Positions 7,222 through 14,720 of a DNA stretch of 17,764 bases are shown in pieces. The translations under genes were made by a program, and so were the position numbers. Positions within the stretch are counted from its first letter, which is position 1. Every line of letters begins with the position of its first letter. This DNA comes from an uncultured Pseudomonadota bacterium (GTDB taxonomy: Bacteria; SAR324; NAC60-12): the NCBI GenBank assembly GCA_913052275.1, contig CAJXDX010000019.1, positions 1 through 17,764 of the forward strand, in the 5' to 3' direction. The notes beneath the pieces were generated by a model. It saw nothing but the letters and a program-made list of their open reading frames with translations, had not been told where the DNA came from and did not search any database.

Positions 7222-8625
7222 ATGGATAATTCACAACAATCAATTCGTAAAGTTGATGTAGCAGTCATAGGGGCCGGTTCTGCAGGTCTTCCGGCGTTTC
7301 GTGCCGCACGCAGGCACACGGAAAACGTTGTGCTTATCGAAGGTGGAATTTATGGAACCACATGTGCCCGTGTAGGCTGTATGCCCAGCAAACTATTAAT
7401 AGCAGCTGCGGAGGCAGCCCATTCAATAGAAACTGCTTCTAAATTTGGAGTATATACATCTAAGCCAATCATCAATGGCCACGATGTCATGAGACGTGTA
7501 CGGAGTGAGCGTGACCGCTTTGTTGGATTTGTACTGGAAAGTGTGGAAAATATTGATCCAAAGCATCATTTTCGAGGCCATGCTCGTTTTCTTGATGATC
7601 ATACGATTCAAGCAGAAGACAAAATTTTTGAAGCAAAATCAGTTGTGATTGCAACTGGTTCTTCTCCAAAACTTATGCCGATGTTTGACGGTCTTGGTGA
7701 GCGTTTAGTAGTTAACGATGATATTTTTGACTGGGAAACACTTCCTGAATCTGTGGCTGTTTTTGGTCCTGGAGTGATAGGGCTTGAGCTTGGGCAGGCA
7801 TTGCATCGTCTTGGGGTTCGTATTCGCATTTTTGGACTTTCAGGCTCGTTAAAACCTCTAAGTGATATGGGTATTAGAAATTATGCTGAAAATTTATTTA
7901 AAGCTGAATTTCCACTCGATACGAAAGCTAAGATTCTCGGTTTGGAGCTTGAAAATGATCAAGTGAAAATTCGTTTTGTGGATTGTAAAAATGGTGAAGA
8001 AAAGGAAGAGTTCTTTGATTTTTTGCTCGCGGCAACGGGTAGATTCCCAAATGTTAATGATTTAGGCTTGGAAAATACAAAGCTTGAATTAGATTCTCTT
8101 GGAGTACCACTGTTTAATTCAGCCACAATGCAATGTGGAAATTCATCCATATTCATTGCGGGAGATGTGAACAATGATCTGCCCTTACTTCATGAAGCAG
8201 CAGATGAAGGTGAAATTGCAGGTGATAATGCAGGCAGATTCCCTGATATAAAGACAGGACTGAGACGATCTCCTGTTACGGTTGTTTTTTGTGATCCCCA
8301 AATAGCAATTGTTGGTGATTCCTGGAATGAACTGGAAGGAAAGGAAAATGTGGTTACAGGAAAAGTCTCTTTTGAAGGACAGGGACGAAGCAGAATAATT
8401 CTGAAAAACAAGGGATTGATGCACGTATACGCTGATCGAAATTCAGGACTTTTTCTGGGCAGTGAATTTATTGGACCTCATGCTGAACATCTTGCACACC
8501 TCATGTCGTGGGCGCACCAGCAGAAGATGACAATTCAGCAAATGCTTGAGATGCCCTTCTACCATCCAGTAATTGAGGAAGGCTTGCGCACTGCTCTGAG
8601 GGACGTTAAATCAAAGTTGTTTTAA
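7222..8625 (+). CDS. Dihydrolipoyl dehydrogenase-like FAD disulfide oxidoreductase
   Basis: This is a class-I pyridine nucleotide-disulfide oxidoreductase of 467 residues, normal length for lipoamide dehydrogenases. It has the FAD Rossmann motif GAGSAG (17-22), the redox disulfide C48-C53 in GTTCARVGCMPSK, the VIATGSSP linker (142-149), the NAD(P) Rossmann motif GPGVIG (182-187), an IAGDVNND FAD loop (312-319), and the C-terminal base pair H448/E453 in HPVIEE. All residues for hydride transfer and disulfide reduction are present. It matches the stand-alone Lpd subfamily with EGGIYGTTCARVGCMPSK, not the pyruvate-dehydrogenase E3 type. No E1/E2 genes or lipoyl domains are nearby, so its disulfide substrate is unknown. 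The strand after the second Rossmann motif lacks the usual acidic residue (IRIFGLSG), so NADPH use is possible. The stop overlaps the next ATG by one base (TAATG), tying it to the XPB helicase. There is no clear Shine-Dalgarno before ATG 7222. Confidence 0.85.
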   Translation: MDNSQQSIRKVDVAVIGAGSAGLPAFRAARRHTENVVLIEGGIYGTTCARVGCMPSKLLIAAAEAAHSIETASKFGVYTSKPIINGHDVMRRVRSERDRFVGFVLESVENIDPKHHFRGHARFLDDHTIQAEDKIFEAKSVVIATGSSPKLMPMFDGLGERLVVNDDIFDWETLPESVAVFGPGVIGLELGQALHRLGVRIRIFGLSGSLKPLSDMGIRNYAENLFKAEFPLDTKAKILGLELENDQVKIRFVDCKNGEEKEEFFDFLLAATGRFPNVNDLGLENTKLELDSLGVPLFNSATMQCGNSSIFIAGDVNNDLPLLHEAADEGEIAGDNAGRFPDIKTGLRRSPVTVVFCDPQIAIVGDSWNELEGKENVVTGKVSFEGQGRSRIILKNKGLMHVYADRNSGLFLGSEFIGPHAEHLAHLMSWAHQQKMTIQQMLEMPFYHPVIEEGLRTALRDVKSKLF

Positions 8626-10040
8626 TGAATCTCAGTCTGCAGTTTGACAAAGGAACCATCCTGCTTTACGGTGCTGAAAAGCATCAACTGCAGTTTTTGA
8701 ATGGACTTAGCTGGGATGAACGCACTAATTGTTTACGCGCACCTGCTGCTGAATATCGCAAGCTTGTAACAGATCTGCGTAAACATAAAATCACTTACAA
8801 TGACAATGCCCGTAAATTTTCTGCTGTAACATTTCCTCTCAAAAAAAAAATAACTCCACGTTACTTTCAAACTGAGGCTGCAGAGGCCTGGATTTCTGAA
8901 AAACGTGGAGTTGTGACACTACCTACCGGAGCTGGCAAAACAATTCTTGCAGTTATGCTGATTGCCAGAACAGGACGTCCCACTTTGATACACGTGCCTA
9001 CAATTGACTTGATGGGGCAATGGAATGATGTTTTGAATGAATATTTTGATATAAAAATTGGATTGCTGGGAGGTGGAATAAATGACATTAAGTTGATTAC
9101 CGTGGCTACCTATGATTCCGCTTTGCTAAATGTTCCATATCGTGGAGACCAGTTTGGATTGCTGGTTTTTGACGAATGCCACCACTTGCCTGGAGAGCAA
9201 TTCAAGTTTACCGCTATGGGTTCTATCGCGCCTTTCCGTCTTGGTTTGACTGCAACTCCTGAACGGTCTGACGGAAAAGAAAAAGTGCTTTACGAGCTTT
9301 GTGGTCCTCTCTGTTATGAAACACATATAGATGAATTAAGTGGAAAAACTCTGGCTCCATACCTGGTGAAAACAATAGAGGTTGAAATGCTTCCGGAAGA
9401 TCGTGAACAATATGAAATTTCACGCAAGTGTTACATTGATTTTTTGGGAAAAGCACGAATCAGTTTTAAGCATCCAAACGGCTGGTCTATTTTCTTACGT
9501 AGAACTAGTGAAAGCCCGGAAGGAAGGGAGGCTTTCAGAGCATATTTAATGCAAAAAAAGCTCAGTCAGGCTTCTGAGGCAAAAGAGGAACTGTTATGGA
9601 AACTGATCCTTAAGCATAAAGGAGACCGGATGCTTGTTTTTACCCAGGACAATGAAATGGCCTATCGTATTGGCGGTAAATTCTATTTGCCGGTATTAAC
9701 ACATCATACCAAACTGCCTGAACGGGAAGCTTTTTTGAAGGCATTCAGAACTGGTGAATATCCGGTGCTGATTACTTCAAAAGTGTTGAATGAAGGAATT
9801 GATGTACCTGAAGCGAATGTTGGTGTGATTGTTTCTGGAAGCGGCAGTATAAGGGAGCATGTACAAAGGCTGGGAAGAATTTTGCGTGCACGACCCGGTA
9901 AACAGGCCTTGCTTTATGAACTTGTCTCCAAAGATACAGGGGAATATTTTACTAACCAGAGAAGAAGACAGCACCGTGCTTACGAAGGACCTGCTTTGTT
10001 TCAGGACGAAACGTGGCAAAATACAGCCAAAATTTATTGA
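8625..10040 (+). CDS. XPB-family superfamily-2 DNA helicase
   Basis: XPB helicases are DNA translocases of nucleotide-excision repair and transcription. In archaea they work with the nuclease Bax1. The 471-residue protein has an N-terminal domain of about 65 residues like the XPB damage-recognition domain, then a RecA-like domain with Walker A PTGAGKT (100-106), motif II DECHH (183-187) and motif III LTATPERSDG (208-217). A linker of about 100 charged residues (roughly 240-340) sits where the XPB thumb is expected, and the second RecA domain ends in motif VI QRLGRILR (414-421). The archaeal RED tripeptide after motif III reads R214-S215-D216 here. DECH with this layout distinguishes it from RecG, UvrB and RecQ. 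It begins at ATG 8625, overlapping the lpd stop by 1 bp, and its last 65 bp overlap bax1. The overlaps suggest coupled translation and a helicase-nuclease complex. Function is inferred from family and partner. Confidence 0.88.
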   Translation: MNLSLQFDKGTILLYGAEKHQLQFLNGLSWDERTNCLRAPAAEYRKLVTDLRKHKITYNDNARKFSAVTFPLKKKITPRYFQTEAAEAWISEKRGVVTLPTGAGKTILAVMLIARTGRPTLIHVPTIDLMGQWNDVLNEYFDIKIGLLGGGINDIKLITVATYDSALLNVPYRGDQFGLLVFDECHHLPGEQFKFTAMGSIAPFRLGLTATPERSDGKEKVLYELCGPLCYETHIDELSGKTLAPYLVKTIEVEMLPEDREQYEISRKCYIDFLGKARISFKHPNGWSIFLRRTSESPEGREAFRAYLMQKKLSQASEAKEELLWKLILKHKGDRMLVFTQDNEMAYRIGGKFYLPVLTHHTKLPEREAFLKAFRTGEYPVLITSKVLNEGIDVPEANVGVIVSGSGSIREHVQRLGRILRARPGKQALLYELVSKDTGEYFTNQRRRQHRAYEGPALFQDETWQNTAKIY

Positions 10041-11235
10041 TCCGACAGCGCCAAAATTTCTGAAAATTGCTTTCGAATTGACTGAGCATTTTTCCGGAAG
10101 TGTTGGTGAAAACCGTGAAACTCTTGAGAATCGATCAAAGCAGGTTCTTGATGGATTCCCGGTAAGCGTTGCGGTCGGCCGAGGTTTAGAAAAACTTTTA
10201 ATTGATCGTACAGAATTTGACACAGAATCCAAAACTGAAGTGCTTGAACTGAGAGAAAAAGTATTTAGAAATTCCTCTGCCTTAATGCGTCAACATGAAC
10301 AATCAGGTGCATATGATTCAGATAGTTCAGAAAATGACAGGTTGGAAACATATCGAAAAACCTTGGCCGGCTTAATTGGCATCAAAGCAGAAAATTTGAG
10401 TCAACAACTTTATGCAGATTTGCCTCCTTTCCAGCAAGTGCTGAAGTTTCGTAAAATAACCGGAGAAGGACTGCTTCATCGCTACAATTGTGCTCAGGTG
10501 CAGGGTTTGTTGCTGCGCAGTGAAAGCATTACAGTAAAACTGCCTGACAGTAGTGCTGCCAGTATGAGACAATTGCTTAAATATTTACGTTTCAACAAAT
10601 TGCTGGCAAAGATCAGTTTTGATCATAAAAAACGGGAATCACTTGTCATGGAGATTGACGGACCGTTAAGTCTGTTTTTGCAGACACAAAAATACGGATT
10701 GAATCTGGCTAATTTTTTCCCTGCTGTATTACATCAGCCAGAATGGGAACTAGATGCTACTGTCAGAATACATAAAAACAGGACATACATTTTGCAACTT
10801 GATCAGTCTTGTGGGATTCGTTCGCACTTAAGACAATTTCTGGCTTATGTGCCTGAAGAAATTCAGAAATTGAGTCAGCAGCTTGCCAAGAAATTACCTG
10901 ATTGGATACTGTCTACTTCAAATGATTTTGTGCCCCTGTCCGGTGAAAATATATGTTTCCCCGATTATCTTTTGAAACACATTTCAGGAAAAAAAGTGCC
11001 ACTGGAGCTTTTCCACAACTGGCATTCTGCGCCTCTTCTTAATCGGCTGTCCCAGCTTGATGTACAAAAAGAGGCTCCTTTGCTGATAGGTATAAACCGC
11101 AGTTTACTCAAAAATAAAGATGTAGCAAATAAATTGGAGAGTTCTTCCTATTTTTCTCGTTTTGGATTTCTGTTCAGAGAAGTTCCAACAGCAGCAATGT
11201 TGCTTCCGCGACTGGAAACATGGTTAAGAAACTAA
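9976..11235 (+). CDS. Bax1-like putative nuclease (DUF790), partner of XPB
   Basis: Bax1 is a structure-specific endonuclease that binds XPB in archaea. This 419-residue protein carries DUF790 hallmarks: an N-terminal MLTKDLLCFRTKRGKIQPKF that matches the family start, YNCAQVQGLLLRS (170-182), DGPLSLFLQTQKYG (228-241), and a C-terminal region with D330 (in FPDY), E344 (in LELFHNWH) and a PLLIGINR strand. D330 and E344 sit like the acidic pair of a PD-(D/E)XK nuclease, but the usual lysine position after E344 is F346. I chose GTG 9976 over the upstream ATG 9859 because only from there does the sequence resemble the family, and the purine-rich GAGAAGAAG lies about 8 bp before it. The extra 39 upstream residues are XPB read in another frame. 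The gene overlaps the helicase by 65 bp and ends 105 bp before a terminator. A repair role with XPB is inferred. Confidence 0.82.
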   Translation: MLTKDLLCFRTKRGKIQPKFIDPTAPKFLKIAFELTEHFSGSVGENRETLENRSKQVLDGFPVSVAVGRGLEKLLIDRTEFDTESKTEVLELREKVFRNSSALMRQHEQSGAYDSDSSENDRLETYRKTLAGLIGIKAENLSQQLYADLPPFQQVLKFRKITGEGLLHRYNCAQVQGLLLRSESITVKLPDSSAASMRQLLKYLRFNKLLAKISFDHKKRESLVMEIDGPLSLFLQTQKYGLNLANFFPAVLHQPEWELDATVRIHKNRTYILQLDQSCGIRSHLRQFLAYVPEEIQKLSQQLAKKLPDWILSTSNDFVPLSGENICFPDYLLKHISGKKVPLELFHNWHSAPLLNRLSQLDVQKEAPLLIGINRSLLKNKDVANKLESSSYFSRFGFLFREVPTAAMLLPRLETWLRN

Positions 11236-11340
11236 TTATGACGACTTTGTTTTTAGGGGTTGCACCATGTAGTTGTAAATGTCTGATAATTATAAAGATA
11301 AAATTACAATATAAATTTAACTGTGCATATCAATAATAGA

Positions 11341-11367
11341 ACAAGGCACAAATGTCTTGTGATTTTT
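11341..11367 (+). terminator. Intrinsic terminator after the lpd-xpb-bax1 operon
   Basis: ACAAGGCA (11341-11348) pairs with TGTCTTGT (11353-11360) through 8 bp including one G-U, closing a CAAA loop, and GATTTTT follows. It is 105 bp after the bax1 stop and 83 bp before tig, so it separates the repair operon from the tig-clp cluster. Confidence 0.62.
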
Positions 11368-11450
11368 AACGTAAATATAGTTAAATAAGGTTCAAATTTA
11401 TTGAAAACAAATATTGTTTAAACTGGTTTTTTTCATTTTAAAAAACATTC

Positions 11451-12779
11451 ATGGAATCCAGCGTTGAGGAACTGGGGGACCTGAAGTATTCGATTGCTCT
11501 CGAAATTCCCCTTGAAGAAATCAAACCCACCTATGACGCCGTCTATAAAGAACTGAAAAAAACTCGCCTCAACGGTTTTCGACCAGGTAAGTACCCTAAA
11601 GGCTGGCTGGACAAACGCTTTAAGTCCGCAATGCAGCAAGAAGCAGTTGACCGTGTCATTCCTGCATTTATGGAGAGTGCATTGGAAAATCACTCTTTGA
11701 AGCCGGTCACAGTACCCGTAATCCATCAAATGGATTTCGACCGTAAGTCACCTCTTTCAGCAACTCTGCATTTTGAAATCGCTCCGAAACTTCCACAGCT
11801 TGATTACGGAAAAATTCTGCTTACACGTAAGGAACTTGAGGAAGTAAAAGCTGATGAAATTGATGATGAATTGGAATTGATGATGCAGCGTGAAGAATAT
11901 CTTGAACCTAAATCCGGAAACGATATCAAAGTGGAAAACGAGGACTGGGTGTTGATTGATTACAGCGGTACAATTGAGGGTAAAGAATTTACGGGTTCAA
12001 TAGCCAAAGAATTGCAGTTCAAGATTGGCGGCACAGAATATAAGGAGTTTCATGCTGCACTGATCGGAATGGGCAGTGGTGAAGAAAAAGAAGCAGTTAT
12101 TGAATTATCTGAGCATTTTGATGAAAATGAAGGGAAAAAAGCTGATTTCAGGATTAAATTGACAGGGATATCCACAGCTAAAAGACCAGAAATGGATGAA
12201 GACTTTTTTAAGAAATTCGGTGTTGCAAATGAAAAAGAACTTAAAGAAAAAATTGCAGAAAACATAGAATCCCGAAAAAAAGCAGAACTTCAAAGTGAGT
12301 ATCGTATGCAGGTTGGGTCACAGCTGACTGGTTTATATGATGATTTTGTATTACCCGAAGAATTAATTAAATTAGGTAAGGAACGTGTTGATACAGAACT
12401 GGAGGAGGCATCAGCAAAAAAAGAAATTACTGATGCAGAAATAGAAAAAAAACGACAGGAAGGTTACGAAAATGCAAGGATGGATTTGAGAATGAAATTT
12501 ATTCTGGATTCAATCAGAGAGCATGAAAAATTAAAGTTTGATGAAAAAGAAGCTGCAGGAGAATTTTTCAATCTGGCACAAATCACAGGTCAGAATCCTG
12601 ACGAGTTGATACAATCACCTTTTGGACGGAACATGTATCAGCGTATCTTTATACGTAAACAGGGAGATGCTACTCTTGACAGGATTGTGGCAAGAGTATT
12701 TGGAGACCCGGTAGAGGACGCACCCACCACTGCAGAAGATCATGTCCATGATGAACACTGTGATCATGATCATTCCTGA
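11451..12779 (+). CDS. tig: Trigger factor, ribosome-associated chaperone
   Basis: Trigger factor docks at the ribosome exit tunnel and shields nascent chains. It also has peptidyl-prolyl isomerase activity. The 442-residue protein has the usual three parts: an N-terminal ribosome-binding domain with the signature GFRPGK (42-47, compare GFRxGK), an FKBP-like PPIase domain around 155-240 (VLIDYSGTIEGKEF and ELSEHFDENEGKKADF), and a long helical C-terminal arm. The last ~15 residues form a histidine-rich tail, HVHDEHCDHDHS, with six His and one Cys, a possible metal-binding extension. The start is ATG 11451 after an A/T-rich leader without a Shine-Dalgarno; MESSVEELGDLKYSI aligns with the normal family N-terminus. 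It heads tig-clpP-clpX, the classical order coupling nascent-chain folding to proteolysis, with 34 bp to clpP. A promoter must lie in 11368-11450, but I could not identify good hexamers. Confidence 0.95.
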   Translation: MESSVEELGDLKYSIALEIPLEEIKPTYDAVYKELKKTRLNGFRPGKYPKGWLDKRFKSAMQQEAVDRVIPAFMESALENHSLKPVTVPVIHQMDFDRKSPLSATLHFEIAPKLPQLDYGKILLTRKELEEVKADEIDDELELMMQREEYLEPKSGNDIKVENEDWVLIDYSGTIEGKEFTGSIAKELQFKIGGTEYKEFHAALIGMGSGEEKEAVIELSEHFDENEGKKADFRIKLTGISTAKRPEMDEDFFKKFGVANEKELKEKIAENIESRKKAELQSEYRMQVGSQLTGLYDDFVLPEELIKLGKERVDTELEEASAKKEITDAEIEKKRQEGYENARMDLRMKFILDSIREHEKLKFDEKEAAGEFFNLAQITGQNPDELIQSPFGRNMYQRIFIRKQGDATLDRIVARVFGDPVEDAPTTAEDHVHDEHCDHDHS

Positions 12780-12790
12780 TTAACGTTAAT
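12779..12790. repeat. 12-bp palindrome ATTAACGTTAAT at the tig stop codon
   Basis: This perfect dyad starts on the last base of the tig stop codon and lies 24 bp before the clpP ATG. It could be a protein-binding site between tig and clpP. It is too AT-rich and has no loop for a hairpin terminator. Confidence 0.35.
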
Positions 12791-12813
12791 TATCAACAAA
12801 ATAGAAGATTTTC

Positions 12814-13410
12814 ATGTCTCTTATTCCAATGGTCGTAGAGCAGAACAGTCGTGGTGAACGTGCCTACGATATATATTCCCGTCTTCTCAAGGACCGTATT
12901 ATTTTTCTAGGTTCACCTGTTGACGATAATGTTGCCAACGTGATGATTGCGCAACTTCTTTTTTTAGAAGCAGAAGATCCGGAAAGTGATATTTCACTTT
13001 ATTTGAATTGTCCGGGTGGATTAGTTACTTCCGGAATGGCGATTTATGATACAATTCAGTATCTGAAGCCGGATGTGCAGACCATTTGCATTGGTCAGGC
13101 AACAAGCATGGGAGCTGTTCTTTTAGCCGCAGGTGCAGAGGGTAAAAGACAGGCACTGCCACATGCCAGAATCATGATTCATCAAATGATGGGAGGTTTT
13201 TCCGGACAGGCAGAGGATATAGATATTCAGGCCAAAGAAATTATCAGGATGACGGATATTTTAAACGAAGTTCTGGCACGTCATACTGGACGTAAAATAG
13301 AGCAGATTGCTGAAGATACACAGCGTGATTTCTATTTTTCAAGTCAGGAAGCCAAGGAATATGGCATTATAGACCAGGTTATGCAAAACAGGAAATTAAA
13401 AGCTGTATGA
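12814..13410 (+). CDS. clpP: ATP-dependent Clp protease, proteolytic subunit
   Basis: ClpP forms a double heptameric barrel that degrades proteins fed in by ClpX or ClpA in the cytoplasm. The 198 residues match family length. The serine-protease triad is intact: S98 in GQATSMGAVL, H123 in MIHQMMGG and D172 in TQRDFYFS. The N-terminal MSLIPMVVEQNSRGERAYDIYSRLL is the typical short propeptide/axial-loop region, and YLNCPGG (63-69) supplies the oxyanion strand. It starts 34 bp after tig and ends 13 bp before clpX, so the three are one operon. No second clpP paralogue is seen in the window. Confidence 0.97.
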   Translation: MSLIPMVVEQNSRGERAYDIYSRLLKDRIIFLGSPVDDNVANVMIAQLLFLEAEDPESDISLYLNCPGGLVTSGMAIYDTIQYLKPDVQTICIGQATSMGAVLLAAGAEGKRQALPHARIMIHQMMGGFSGQAEDIDIQAKEIIRMTDILNEVLARHTGRKIEQIAEDTQRDFYFSSQEAKEYGIIDQVMQNRKLKAV

Positions 13411-13423
13411 AAGGATATAGGAT

Positions 13424-14677
13424 ATGAACAGCATCAAAGAAACACTCCTGCGTTGTTCATTCTGTGGAAAAACACAGGAAGAGGTTAAGAAAATAATTGC
13501 AGGTCCTACAGTGTATATTTGCGATGAATGCATTGACCTCTGCAATGAAATCATGGAAGAAGAATACCAGAATGAACATCCGGACCAATTACAGCAGGAA
13601 CTGCTTAAACCAGCAGAAATAAAGGAAGTTCTTGACAAATATGTGGTTGGACAGGAGCAATCCAAAAAAGTGCTTGCTGTGGCTGTTCACAATCATTACA
13701 AAAGGATTAATGCAAATTATGATAATTCTGAAGTTGAACTGCAAAAAAGCAATATTCTGCTTATTGGCCCAACAGGTACCGGTAAGACACTTTTGGCTCA
13801 GACCCTGGCACGAATACTAAATGTTCCTTTTGCCGTGGCAGATGCTACCTCACTGACTGAGGCGGGATATGTTGGCGAGGATGTTGAGAATATTGTGCTG
13901 AAACTATTGCAGGCAGCAGATTATGATATCTCCCGTGCTGAGCAGGGTATAATTTATATTGACGAGATTGATAAGATTACCAGAAAAAGTGAAAACGTAT
14001 CTATTACGCGTGATGTTTCCGGTGAAGGAGTGCAGCAGGCTTTACTGAAAATAATTGAAGGCACAATTGCCAGCATTCCTCCGCAAGGCGGACGCAAGCA
14101 CCCTCATCAGGAAACTATGCAGGTAAATACGGAAAATGTGCTATTTATCTGTGGGGGAGCATTTACAGCCCTTGATGATATAATTAAAAGACGTATTGGC
14201 CGCAACGCTATTGGTTTTGGAGCTGATGTGAACAAGAAAACGCGTAGTCTTGAAATTTTGTCACAACTTGAACCAGAAGACTTGCTCAAATATGGCCTGA
14301 TTCCGGAATTTATTGGAAGGCTTCCAGTGGTTGCAACTCTGCATGACCTGGAAGTTGATCATCTGGTGCAGATATTAAATGAGCCAAAAAATGCGCTGAT
14401 ACGTCAGTATGAAAAAATGTTTGAACTTGAGAATGTCAAGCTTACTTTCAAAAAAGATGCTGTACGTACACTTGCAAAGGAGGCAATTAAGCGTAAAACA
14501 GGTGCGCGGGGTTTGCGCTCAATTATTGAAAACGCGATGCTGGACCTGATGTATCAGATTCCCTCTGACCCGGACATAAGCGAAGTTGAAATTAACAAAG
14601 AAACCATTCTGCAGAAGGGTAAGCCCAAGATGACCAGGAATCCCTCAAGCAATCTTCCTCAAGCGAAAGCAAGCTGA
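13424..14677 (+). CDS. clpX: Clp protease ATP-binding subunit ClpX
   Basis: ClpX is a AAA+ hexameric unfoldase that recognises tagged proteins and threads them into ClpP. The 417-residue protein has the N-terminal C4 zinc-binding domain (C11, C14, C33, C36), Walker A GPTGTGKT (115-122), the GYVGED pore-1 loop (148-153), Walker B IIYIDEID with D180/E181, the RKH pore-2 loop (224-226), an IGFG ClpP-docking loop, and a sensor-2 RKTGARGLRS. All functional elements are present. A genuine Shine-Dalgarno AAGGA (13411-13415) lies 8 bp before the ATG, directly on the clpP stop, unlike most genes here. A short polar C-terminal tail follows the AAA+ small domain. It is the third gene of tig-clpP-clpX. 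No lon follows; a PfkB kinase starts 43 bp downstream. Confidence 0.97.
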   Translation: MNSIKETLLRCSFCGKTQEEVKKIIAGPTVYICDECIDLCNEIMEEEYQNEHPDQLQQELLKPAEIKEVLDKYVVGQEQSKKVLAVAVHNHYKRINANYDNSEVELQKSNILLIGPTGTGKTLLAQTLARILNVPFAVADATSLTEAGYVGEDVENIVLKLLQAADYDISRAEQGIIYIDEIDKITRKSENVSITRDVSGEGVQQALLKIIEGTIASIPPQGGRKHPHQETMQVNTENVLFICGGAFTALDDIIKRRIGRNAIGFGADVNKKTRSLEILSQLEPEDLLKYGLIPEFIGRLPVVATLHDLEVDHLVQILNEPKNALIRQYEKMFELENVKLTFKKDAVRTLAKEAIKRKTGARGLRSIIENAMLDLMYQIPSDPDISEVEINKETILQKGKPKMTRNPSSNLPQAKAS

Positions 14678-14720
14678 TTTTTCAGTACCCATCCTGTCAC
14701 TTTCTTTTATTTCATCAAAT

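Noticed and set aside
9777..10232. 151-residue minus-strand open frame across the xpb/bax1 overlap
   Set aside because: It is antisense to two well-supported genes, Ser/Phe-rich, and has no recognisable motif.
7222..11235. Phage-defence island or mobile element
   Set aside because: No integrase, transposase, attachment repeats or typical defence effectors flank the operon, and its base composition looks like its neighbours.
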